43,753 nt of DNA from JACKOB01 sp024234575 (lineage in GTDB: Bacteria; Pseudomonadota; Gammaproteobacteria; Pseudomonadales; Oleiphilaceae), in contig JBPJFZ010000022.1 of NCBI GenBank assembly GCA_051208035.1, positions 1 to 43,753 of the forward strand, in the 5' to 3' direction. How positions within the stretch are numbered: the first letter of the stretch is position 1; each line of letters begins with the position of its first letter. A program made the position numbers and the translations under genes. Below, piece by piece: positions 23,292 to 30,320 of this stretch. The notes under the pieces are model-generated. The model was not told the DNA's origin, did no database searches, and was given only the letters and a program-made list of their open reading frames with translations.

Positions 23292-23501
23292 TTATTGCCA
23301 CTGCATTTTCAGGTCACGGTGCGTCTGCGCGCAATCTCGCAGATACAGATTAATTAAGCTCTGGTAAGGAATACCTTTATCTTCTGCCAAGCCCTTAAAG
23401 TATTCTACAGTGTCTTCATCCAAACGGATTGTTACCTGTTTTTTTAATTTCTTTGCGTAAGGGTTCTTAACTGAATTTGAAAAATCATAATGATCACGCA
23501 T
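23292..23501 (-). CDS. brnA: BrnA-like antitoxin (ribbon-helix-helix)
   Basis: 69 residues from MRDHYDFSNSVKNPYAKKLK, then KQVTIRLDEDTVEYFKGLAE and the helix IPYQSLINLYLRDCA. This is the BrnA pattern, with a short N-terminus followed by a ribbon-helix-helix. The ATG at 23501 overlaps the brnT stop and has GAGGG about 9 nt upstream. Confidence 0.85.
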   Translation of the reverse strand: MRDHYDFSNSVKNPYAKKLKKQVTIRLDEDTVEYFKGLAEDKGIPYQSLINLYLRDCAQTHRDLKMQWQ

Positions 23502-23787
23502 AACGATAACCCTCATATATTTTGCGTTCTCGCTTGTCTGCTTTACGTGCTGAAATTAACCTTATGCTTTCGCCCTCTCTCATACAGTGGCAGACAACCA
23601 GTAACTTTGATTCAATACTTTCACCTAACAAAATGAATCTATCCTCGTCTTCTGAATGGTCGGGGTCAGCAATCATTCGGGCGTACTCATCAGTAAACAC
23701 AGTCTTCGCTTCATCGAACGAAACCCCGTGCTTCTTAATATTCGATGCATTTTTAACCGCATCCCATTCAAAATTTAAGTGATCCAT
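23494..23787 (-). CDS. brnT: BrnT-family toxin (DUF497)
   Basis: 97 residues: FEWDAVKNASNIKKHGVSFD, EAKTVF, EDRFILLGES, LLVVCHCMREGESIRLISAR and KADKRERKIYE. All BrnT ribonuclease landmarks are present (W-D-x-x-K-x-x-x-N-x-x-KHGV-F-EA, and the RLISAR-A-x-x-x-ER ending). In BrnTA the toxin gene precedes the antitoxin gene, as here. First gene of the right-hand cassette block, next to junction J2. Confidence 0.92.
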   Translation of the reverse strand: MDHLNFEWDAVKNASNIKKHGVSFDEAKTVFTDEYARMIADPDHSEDEDRFILLGESIESKLLVVCHCMREGESIRLISARKADKRERKIYEGYRYA

Positions 23788-23835
23788 AAACTACATTGTA
23801 TTTACATTATAATTATAGTCAATAGGCTGTACTGA

Positions 23836-23865
23836 TTTTCAGCTAACACATTATTAGAAGGAATC
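23836..23865 (-). repeat. Conserved cassette/CRISPR junction sequence J2
   Basis: TTTTCAGCTAACACATTATTAGAAGGAATC, matching J1 (14676-14705) at about 24 of 30 positions. Minus strand: TCTAATAATGTGTTAGCTG, which resembles an attC/attI-type core. It ends 7 nt before the first structured unit of array 2. Confidence 0.6.
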
Positions 23866-23872
23866 TGTCTAT

Positions 23873-24371
23873 GTCTTAATCCCCTATTTAGAAGGGGGTT
23901 CTTCAGGTTCCTGGTCGAATATATTCGACCCTGAAGAACGGATTCGGCCTACCAGCCGAAGACCGGGGCAGCAGTGATCGACTCACCCCGGACTTATTGG
24001 TCTTAATCCCCTATTTAGAAGGGGGTTCTTCAGGTTCCCGGTCGAATATATTCGACCCTGAAGAACGGATTCGGCCTACCAGCCGAAGACCGGGGCAGTG
24101 ATTGACTCACCCCGGACTTATTGGTCTTAATCCCCTATTTAGAAGGGGGTTCTTCAGGTTCCTGGTCGAATATATTCGACCCTGAAGAACGGATTCGGCC
24201 TACCAGCCGAAGACCGGGGCAGTGATCGACTCACCCCAGACTTATTGGTCTTAATCCCCTATTTAGAAGGGGGTTCTTCAGGTTCCCGGTCGAATATATT
24301 CGACCCTGAAGAACGGATTCGGCCTACCAGCCGAAGACCGGGGCAGTGATCGACTCACCCCGGACTTATTG
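23873..24371 (-). repeat. Four tandem ~124-nt structured units fused to CRISPR-repeat sequence (array 2)
   Basis: Units at 23873-23999 (127 nt), 24000-24123, 24124-24247 and 24248-24371 (124 nt each), directly adjacent. Each starts with the first 19 nt of the array-2 repeat (GTCTTAATCCCCTATTTAG), then AAGGGGG and hairpins: GTTCTTCAG/CTGAAGAAC (9 bp, perfect), the palindrome GGTCGAATATATTCGACC, TTCGGC-CTACCA-GCCGAA (identical to array 1) and CCGGGG/CCCCGG. Compared with the array-1 units, the stems carry paired changes (C-G to T-A and others). The units alternate CCTGG and CCCGG before the palindrome, suggesting that a two-unit block duplicated. Confidence 0.9.
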
Positions 24372-24892
24372 GTCTTAATCTTAGGCGGGGCGGTTTCTTA
24401 CGGGCCTCAGTGCCCGTATCGAGGAAATGTAACGTCTTAATCCCCTATTTAGGCGGGGCGGTTTCTTACATCAGATAGATCACGTTGATGCAGTGTATAT
24501 AAATGTCTTAATCCCCTATTTAGGCGGGGCGGTTTCTTACTTCTTCTCATTTTGGCTTCTCTGGTGTATAGATTGTCTTAATCCCCTATTTAGGCGGGGC
24601 GGTTTCTTACTAAAACAACTGGTTGTGGCAGCCTGTTTACCGAGTCTTAATCCCCTATTTAGGCGGGGCGGTTTCTTACCGAGCTTATGCCAAGTTTACC
24701 GAGTTAGTGGAGGGTGTCTTAATCCCCTATTTAGGCGGGGCGGTTTCTTACTTAATGGTGTACTTGAGTCAATCAGCGGCACAACGGTCTTAATCCCCTA
24801 TTTAGGCGGGGCGGTTTCTTACATACTGGTAAAGACTTAATCGAAACCCTCAATAGGTCTTAATCCCCTATTTAGGCGGGGCGGTTTCTTAC
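24372..24892 (-). CRISPR. CRISPR array 2: eight repeats, seven spacers
   Basis: 36-nt repeats at 24434, 24505, 24575, 24644, 24716, 24787 and 24857, starting GTCTTAATCCCCTATTTAG and ending GGTTTCTTAC. The first copy at 24372-24401 is a 30-nt form lacking CCCTAT, as expected for the old end of an array. Spacers are 32, 35, 34, 33, 36, 35 and 34 nt. The probable transcript is on the minus strand (GTAAGAAACC ... ATTAAGAC). The last repeat touches the conserved leader motif TGCAGACC. Confidence 0.98.
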
Positions 24893-25050
24893 TGCAGACC
24901 TCTTTTTTTCCTATATTTTTCAGATAGCTACAAGGGGCACTCGCAATAATTTTTTTCTTCCAAAAGTTACGTGGTTTTCGGCGGTTTTTTAAAGAGCGTG
25001 TGCATACAAAATAGCTGCTAGTTAATAATATTGCAACGCTAAAACAACAT
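24893..25050 (-). promoter_or_regulatory. Leader of array 2
   Basis: Begins TGCAGACCTCTTTTTTTCC and contains GGGGCACTCGC and TTTTTTAAAGAGCGTGTGC, followed by AT-rich sequence to the cas2B stop. These blocks recur in the same order beside the orphan repeat at 31447-31640, which defines a leader family. Transcription and spacer insertion are expected from this side. Confidence 0.75.
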
Positions 25051-25320
25051 TTAAATCAATTTGATATCTTCGCATGTCAGCTGTTTTCGTACACCATACC
25101 ACTGAAACTTCTCGATAGGCTCGGTGGCATAGATGCGAATGTCATCTTCTTTATGAATCAATCTCGACAGTTGCGTGGCCAGCTCGTCTCGCTGCATTAC
25201 CGTCATTTGAATACCATAGACTGATTTTTGCAGAAACAGGGCATAATTTTGCACACATCGGTACACTTTTTGTAACCGCTTTGGGTTTTTGATGTCATAG
25301 CAGATCAGATAATGTTGCAT
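25051..25320 (-). CDS. cas2: Cas2 paralogue B, module 2
   Basis: 89 residues: HYLICYDIKNPKRLQKVYRC, LFLQKSVYGIQM, KEDDIRIYATEPIEKF. Shares YLICYDI..PKRL..V and DDIRIY with Cas2B of module 1 (15301-15597). Last gene of the operon and next to the leader, as in module 1. Overlaps the end of cas1 by 26 nt. Confidence 0.94.
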   Translation of the reverse strand: MQHYLICYDIKNPKRLQKVYRCVQNYALFLQKSVYGIQMTVMQRDELATQLSRLIHKEDDIRIYATEPIEKFQWYGVRKQLTCEDIKLI

Positions 25321-26278
25321 GGGCAGTCTCCTGTCTTTGCGGTTGCGCGGGTAAGGTGTTTATCCACCGTACCACGGTTTTACGGATCAGCCTTCGCCAG
25401 GCCGGAATTTCTGCCGCCAATGCGGTGTAGTAATGAGATCTGCCAGCTTTACCCATGGTGCAACCGCTTTCGGTTTGCGTGAAGTGTACTGTACGAATCT
25501 CTTCCGATTTCACTAGCGACAGCACAAAGCGATCCCCCATTGCACGAAACAACTCCGTCAGGTCGCAAGCAAGCGAGGGTCGTCCATAGCTGGTTTGGTG
25601 ATAAAATCCTAGCCCCGGATCGAAGCCGCCGGCGATAAGTTCGGCTTCACATAAAGAGCAAATCACGGTGTAGGTCAGCGAAAGCATGACATTAACCGGG
25701 TCTTTCGGTGGTCGCCGATTGCGACCAGTAAAGTTCCAGCTGGCGCCAAAACAACACTGATACACTTGAAAGTATATCTTGGCCGCAGCGCCTTCCAGAC
25801 CGCGTAATTGCGCTATCGAGGTGGCCAATTTTGCTTTTCCAGAGAGGGATTCAAACCCGGTAAAGGCCGATCGAAAAATTAATCGGTTTTCGGGGTAGCG
25901 TTTGTCTAACCGCCGGGTTGCACGATATTGGCTATAGACTTTAAAACGCACTAATTGCTTAGCCGCTGACAAACACCAATCTTCGTCAATGACACGGTAA
26001 TACTGCTGTAACCGACGTTCGGCGTTTCCGTGCGTGCCTACCGGCGCAATGATAGCGGGCTCGCCCCGGCGGGAGGGGATGACCAATACCATAATGCCCT
26101 CCCCCGCAAGGGTGGCAATACAACGGCTACTTATCAGGATATTGGCGCTGACGATGACATAGTTAATGGCCGACAAAGGCACATTACGGGGTGGCTGATC
26201 TGTGTCGGCATAAACCAACAGATGCTTAGACTCGATATCTATGCGCGTACTTTTTTTGTCTACCCAAAGTGTATGCAT
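25295..26278 (-). CDS. cas1: Cas1 integrase, module 2
   Basis: 327 residues with intact catalytic blocks: LEGAAAKIYF (Glu162), FTGRNRRPPKDPVNVMLSL, LGFYH (His227) and SLACDLTELFR (Asp239). Same subfamily as module 1 Cas1 (shared GNAxRRLxQY, FTGRN-RPPKDPVN, LACDL-EL-R) but clearly diverged, so the two modules are not a recent duplication. The ATG at 26278 is preferred over the preceding GTG because AGGTG lies 5 nt upstream. Confidence 0.96.
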   Translation of the reverse strand: MHTLWVDKKSTRIDIESKHLLVYADTDQPPRNVPLSAINYVIVSANILISSRCIATLAGEGIMVLVIPSRRGEPAIIAPVGTHGNAERRLQQYYRVIDEDWCLSAAKQLVRFKVYSQYRATRRLDKRYPENRLIFRSAFTGFESLSGKAKLATSIAQLRGLEGAAAKIYFQVYQCCFGASWNFTGRNRRPPKDPVNVMLSLTYTVICSLCEAELIAGGFDPGLGFYHQTSYGRPSLACDLTELFRAMGDRFVLSLVKSEEIRTVHFTQTESGCTMGKAGRSHYYTALAAEIPAWRRLIRKTVVRWINTLPAQPQRQETAHATLSDLL

Positions 26279-26306
26279 CACCGCACCTATTCATTTGCCC
26301 ATGACG

Positions 26307-26591
26307 TTATGAAATTTTGATCAGATAATGCACGGTTGATATAGTCGCGCTCCCAAGCAAAAGTGTTGTAAGCGGCTGAGGCACCCGGCAAATAAACAAC
26401 GTGTCTTCTTCGGGCTCAATAATCGCGTTCGCCCGCTGCGCAAGCTCTACTAAACTGCCTTGGCTAACGTAACATTCATATACTGATTTCTGTCGGCCAA
26501 AGGCATAGTCTTTCACCATTCGGCACATACGCGCCAGCCTTGCTGAGTGTGCAATATCATACGAAACCAAATACAGCGGCGGGTGTTTCAT
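26307..26591 (-). CDS. cas2: Cas2 paralogue A, module 2
   Basis: 94 residues: PPLYLVSYDIAHSARLARMC, MVKDYAFGRQKSVYECYVSQ, LLLGSATISTVHYL. Pairs with Cas2A of module 1 (KDYA-G-Q-SV-ECY-S). The ATG at 26591 has GGGAG 6 nt upstream. It follows the acidic protein gene by 63 nt and precedes cas1 by 28 nt. Confidence 0.93.
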   Translation of the reverse strand: MKHPPLYLVSYDIAHSARLARMCRMVKDYAFGRQKSVYECYVSQGSLVELAQRANAIIEPEEDTLFICRVPQPLTTLLLGSATISTVHYLIKIS

Positions 26592-26654
26592 GATCACTCC
26601 CTTTTTGCTTTGATTTTATGCAGCCTTTAAATACTTGATACTTCAAAACCTCAT

Positions 26655-26942
26655 TTAGTAATCGTATCCGTCTTCCCATCCTTCGTTTTCGGCCATGCTG
26701 TTGTAATAATTTTCTTCGGCTTCTGTGATTTGCTCCATTGTGTGGTTGTACTCATCATTTTCGTAACCAGGTATGCGTGTGTATTCAACTTCTATATAGC
26801 TGTCGTCGTTGTCGTCGCCAACGCTGTCGTGCTCATCGAATTCAGCGCCTAGCTCTTGCTCTGCCCAGACATCGTGCTCTTGCTCGCATTCGATCAACTC
26901 GTTATCGATAAAATTTTCAGGCGGATAGATGTATTCGTTCAT
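26655..26942 (-). CDS. Extremely acidic small protein, possible DNA mimic, first gene of adaptation operon 2
   Basis: 95 residues from MNEYIYPPENFIDNELIECE; 32 are Asp or Glu, with one Arg and no Lys. Tyr is abundant (ending EGWEDGYDY). Such a charge is typical of DNA-mimic or histone-like-binding proteins, but no family was recognised. The start at 26942 is preferred (GAGG about 10 nt upstream); earlier in-frame ATGs lie in or at the -10 element TATGAT that follows operator site 5. Co-directional with cas2A-cas1-cas2B. Possible role: competing for Cas1-Cas2 or another DNA-binding protein (inference). Confidence 0.65.
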   Translation of the reverse strand: MNEYIYPPENFIDNELIECEQEHDVWAEQELGAEFDEHDSVGDDNDDSYIEVEYTRIPGYENDEYNHTMEQITEAEENYYNSMAENEGWEDGYDY

Positions 26943-26995
26943 AACAGGTTTACCTCGGCGTGGTTGGTTTATTAGGCGTTTTGCCATTAAATTCA

Positions 26996-27040
26996 TCATA
27001 CCTGTTGGTAAACAATTAACTGGCTTCACAAACTTGCGAG
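26996..27040 (-). promoter_or_regulatory. Palindromic operator site 5 and promoter of the acidic protein-cas2A-cas1-cas2B operon
   Basis: TTCACAAACTTGCGAG at 27025-27040, then 24 nt to a -10-like TATGAT on the minus strand. One arm of the palindrome has two changes. Confidence 0.6.
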
Positions 27041-27128
27041 CAATTGGCGATGTGCTTTTTAACCCGAGAATATTGCTAAAAAAAGGGGCAGCAATAACGC
27101 CCCCCCGATGACTAGCATTAAGTGCTTT

Positions 27129-28106
27129 CTAGCTAAACAGATCAGGCTGTGTGCAAGGTTCTGCTGGTAGAAGAGAACCAAGAGATAAAACGCGTTTAAC
27201 GGCGGTATCCTTATTGATTCTGTTGATAATTAGGATGTCTGGCTGTTCCGCGATTAGTTGTCGGTTAAGGTCATAGGTCGGGTTTGTCAGATCCTGATCG
27301 GGGTCATACATCACTGCCCGCGCGATGTTATATTTTAATGCGTACGCCATTGCCAACCTCGATCCGCTGTCGTTGCCTGCATCATTTTTTGCATAGCTGG
27401 CGGTCAACACTACACAATCACTAAACAATGCCTGCAGACGGTCTCTTTGTTGATAACGCGCACGCAATTCCAGCCCAGACTGTGCAGGCTGGTAATACTC
27501 TGTCACCAGCAACCCGCCTTGCCTAACAATCTCGTGGGCTAATGATTTGTTCGCTGCAGGTAAAATATCATGCAACGGCCCCGGCAGTATGGCTACGGTG
27601 TTGCCTTTGGAATGCAATGCCTGCCGATGTGCTATCGAATCGCAACCAAGCGCCAACCCGCTCACAATAGTCGCCCCTTGCTCAACCAGCGATTTAACTA
27701 CTTCAATTTCGACAGCCTCGGTGCCTTCGTCTGGGGTTAACAGGCCGATGACGGCAACATTTTTGTTTGCTTTGGCCAGCAACGACAATTCGCCGCGATA
27801 GAAAAGCACTACCGGCCGCTCGCTATTATTGACCCGGCCCCGATACTGGGGAAACTCACTATCGCCAATAGCAATAACGCCGTCTACAGAGTCAGACAAC
27901 CTAACAATTTCTCTGCGTATCCCTTCTCTTACGTTTTCGAAATCTGTCACCTTAATCTGGCTGGTTTCTTTGCCGTGTTGATTCAAGCGTGCCACGATGA
28001 TGTCGGAAGTTTCACTACCATGAATAAACTTGACAACCCAGGCTAAGCCAACGCCTTTGTAGGTGGTAGCGGCTAAAATGTTCAACGCATTGTCTGAAAT
28101 TTTCAT
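27129..28106 (-). CDS. dprA: DprA-like DNA-processing protein
   Basis: DprA loads RecA on incoming single-stranded DNA during natural transformation. The 325-residue protein has the DprA Rossmann core: NKNVAVIGLL, GATIVSGLALGCDSIAHRQA, GNTVAILPGPLHDILPAANK, GGLLVTEY and an R-rich loop QQRDRLQALFSDCVVLTAS. The N-terminal region is divergent and the C-terminal winged helix of standard DprA is not obvious, so this may be a specialised paralogue. It begins 1 nt after the PRTase stop (AGGAAG upstream) and the pair shares operator site 6 with ssb. Confidence 0.85.
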   Translation of the reverse strand: MKISDNALNILAATTYKGVGLAWVVKFIHGSETSDIIVARLNQHGKETSQIKVTDFENVREGIRREIVRLSDSVDGVIAIGDSEFPQYRGRVNNSERPVVLFYRGELSLLAKANKNVAVIGLLTPDEGTEAVEIEVVKSLVEQGATIVSGLALGCDSIAHRQALHSKGNTVAILPGPLHDILPAANKSLAHEIVRQGGLLVTEYYQPAQSGLELRARYQQRDRLQALFSDCVVLTASYAKNDAGNDSGSRLAMAYALKYNIARAVMYDPDQDLTNPTYDLNRQLIAEQPDILIINRINKDTAVKRVLSLGSLLPAEPCTQPDLFS

Positions 28107-28107
28107 A

Positions 28108-28731
28108 TCAATATCTTCCTACTGTTTTCGCAACAGCATAAAAGGTAACAGAATTTGCACCGGCATCCATCAGCGCTTGAATCGCATCCTCATCAATATT
28201 GATGGTCGGGGTATAGATATCATCTATCAGCAATATATCAGCCCATTTAACCTCACTTGCTATATGGCAGGTCTGCCTGGTGATTCCTGGATAAGGTAAC
28301 GCCCCAGCATTTACATAATCCGGCATAGGGTTTTTTAGGTGGGTTGTTTTGGTGTCAGTATGTCGCCTTATATAGCCTGTACCATCTTCTACCGTGTACA
28401 ACTGCCGGATTGTTTCACACACGGCAGATTTAAACAGCAATTGATTTGGCCGATAAGTGCATTCCTTTTTTGCGCGAGGCACCACACAAATCGTCAGGCG
28501 GCTACTTTCATGTGAGCGCACAATCTCGAAAAGATCATGTGCTAAAAACTGCATGACTTGTTTTTTCGCCGTATCTAATTGCCATGTTGCCCACTTATGG
28601 TGGTTGTCATTTTTTAATGTATTGAGACAATCTGGATTATTAGCCTGGCCATAGCCATAGAAGTTTGCACTGTAAAAAGCGGCAGTGTCCGTTTTAAGGA
28701 ATCGATTTCTCCGAATGAGTATTTCTTGCAT
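28108..28731 (-). CDS. ComF-like phosphoribosyltransferase-fold protein
   Basis: 207 residues. The C-terminal half has the type I PRTase loop (ADILLIDDIYTPTINIDEDA, then MDAGANSVTFYAVAKT), in the form seen in ComF, where VDDV-TTG-T is usual. Here TTG is replaced by TPTIN, so PRPP binding is uncertain. No N-terminal zinc ribbon of ComF is present. The ATG at 28731 (GGGGGC upstream) is preferred to one at 28770. Forms a two-gene operon with dprA; ComF and DprA are both competence proteins in naturally transformable bacteria. Confidence 0.75.
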   Translation of the reverse strand: MQEILIRRNRFLKTDTAAFYSANFYGYGQANNPDCLNTLKNDNHHKWATWQLDTAKKQVMQFLAHDLFEIVRSHESSRLTICVVPRAKKECTYRPNQLLFKSAVCETIRQLYTVEDGTGYIRRHTDTKTTHLKNPMPDYVNAGALPYPGITRQTCHIASEVKWADILLIDDIYTPTINIDEDAIQALMDAGANSVTFYAVAKTVGRY

Positions 28732-28889
28732 AGCGCCCCCAATATTGACTTTTAAACACCGACCAAACATCGATTCGAGCAGTTCTGTTGTGATATATGC
28801 CGGCCAGGTAGCAGCGCAGATGCGTTAAACCTGCCGGTTTCGATATCTCATTGCGGCCAAGATTAAAGGTGTTCTATCAAATAATCGGG

Positions 28890-28907
28890 GTTCACAAACT
28901 TGTGAAC
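28890..28907. promoter_or_regulatory. Palindromic operator site 6 (between comF-like/dprA and ssb)
   Basis: GTTCACAAACTTGTGAAC, perfect 8-bp arms around AC: the best copy in the window. It lies between two divergent transcription units and could control both. No -10 at the exact 24- or 28-nt spacing is convincing on the ssb side. Confidence 0.75.
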
Positions 28908-28992
28908 AGGAAGCGGGGAAAGTTTTGACGCCACAATGGCTACTCAACCACATCAAGCATCAGTGCAAGCACACCAAACTGGAGTAAAGCTT

Positions 28993-29415
28993 ATGGCCCG
29001 TGGCATAAATAAAGTCATCATCGTTGGCAACTTAGGGCACAACCCGGAGATCGTCGAACTATCCGCAGGCGTCATCAAAGCCAAAATCCGCGTCGCTACC
29101 GACTCGAGCTACAAAGACAAACAAACGCAACAGTTGGTAACGCGAACAGAGTGGCATCCTATCGCTCTGTTTAACCGCAAGGCCGAGTTTGCCCGCGACC
29201 ACCTGCAGAAAGGGTCGAAAGTGTTTATCGAAGGTCGATTAGAAACACGAAAGTGGCAAGATAAAAGTGGGCAAGATCGCTACACCACCGAAATCATCGC
29301 CCATGAACTGCTTTTACTCGATAAAAAAATCGATACTGACCAAGCCAATGCGCCCCATCATTCTCCGGTAATGGACGAGTTAGATGATTTTGACGATATG
29401 GATATCCCGTTTTGA
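28993..29415 (+). CDS. ssb: Single-stranded DNA-binding protein (SSB)
   Basis: 140 residues: MARGINKVIIVGNLGHNPEI, RTEWHPIALFNRKAEFARDH, KGSKVFIEGRLETRKWQDKS, then a short linker and the acidic tip DDFDDMDIPF that recruits repair proteins. The ATG at 28993 (GGAG 8 nt upstream) gives the standard N-terminus; an earlier ATG at 28936 would add an atypical extension. The linker is shorter than in the housekeeping E. coli SSB, which suits an accessory SSB of the type found with competence or mobile functions. Confidence 0.95.
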   Translation: MARGINKVIIVGNLGHNPEIVELSAGVIKAKIRVATDSSYKDKQTQQLVTRTEWHPIALFNRKAEFARDHLQKGSKVFIEGRLETRKWQDKSGQDRYTTEIIAHELLLLDKKIDTDQANAPHHSPVMDELDDFDDMDIPF

Positions 29416-29558
29416 GAGTTAATAACCTGCAAATTTTTCCTAATAAAAAAGCCATCAAGCGACAGAATTTATCGCTATAAAAGCCATAATTTGCTTTCAC
29501 ACTGTCACGATTACTTTGCTCTCTACCCCAAAAAAACGCGCTCAAAGGGACAGCACGC

Positions 29559-30152
29559 ATGACAACACAACTTGCTGATATGTTTGACTTCCAAAACCGT
29601 AGTTACACCGTCACCCACGTATCTAATGGCGCACTTTTTTCACCCTTCGATTATCAACTGCAGCTAAAATTTGCAGGCACGTTTTGCTGGCGCGGTTATG
29701 TTTGTAAATTCACTGTCGCACACTGGCAGCTGATACTTACCCGGTTAAGCCTCAACCTCAACACAGATTTACCCAATACAGCAAAGATTAACGGCGCACT
29801 GCCTCAGGTTGATAACTGCGCTGATGCATTGTTTACGCACACCTATGAGAATCTGAATTTACCGATAAACTATAGCGGCGGTTTATTACTATCTGACGAG
29901 CCGTCACCCGATCTGGCTATACACGGTGGGTTCAGTGCCGCATGGGAGTATGACACTACTTTCGAGCTGGCGTTTTATCAGGGCAAACTCATTCGCAGCA
30001 AAGACGTAAGCCAATACATGGCAGATAGACGAGAATGGCAAAAGCTAAACGCCAGCCGTTGGCTTCGCCTCAAGCATTGTCGGCAGAGGAAACAATTGCG
30101 ACAAAAAATGCAGTCGCCGCTTGAATTCCGTTACGATTATTTTAGTGATTAA
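29559..30152 (+). CDS. Hypothetical protein, 197 aa, downstream of ssb
   Basis: No recognised family. The N-terminal part is beta-rich and aromatic (YQLQLKFAGTFCWRGYVCKF); the C-terminus is strongly basic (WLRLKHCRQRKQLRQK), which could bind nucleic acid. It lies 143 nt after ssb on the same strand; the interval contains no clear terminator, so it may be in the same transcript. Function unknown. Confidence 0.6.
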   Translation: MTTQLADMFDFQNRSYTVTHVSNGALFSPFDYQLQLKFAGTFCWRGYVCKFTVAHWQLILTRLSLNLNTDLPNTAKINGALPQVDNCADALFTHTYENLNLPINYSGGLLLSDEPSPDLAIHGGFSAAWEYDTTFELAFYQGKLIRSKDVSQYMADRREWQKLNASRWLRLKHCRQRKQLRQKMQSPLEFRYDYFSD

Positions 30153-30320
30153 CCACTAATGAAATACCCGTGTGTGGCGCAGAAGTGTGGAGCCCCAATC
30201 AGTTGGCGACTTTTGCTGTCGCTCTATAAGCTACACTAAGGTTTACTTACTTGCTGCACGATGCCTTAACGCTTAGATTTGTGGCAACCATAATGACCTC
30301 ACCTATGCAGAGCCAAACTA

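Noticed and set aside
24493..24840. 115-aa plus-strand frame across array 2
   Set aside because: It reads through repeats and spacers (recurring LIPYLGGAVSY and NPLFRRGGFL) and is an artefact of repeat length and frame.
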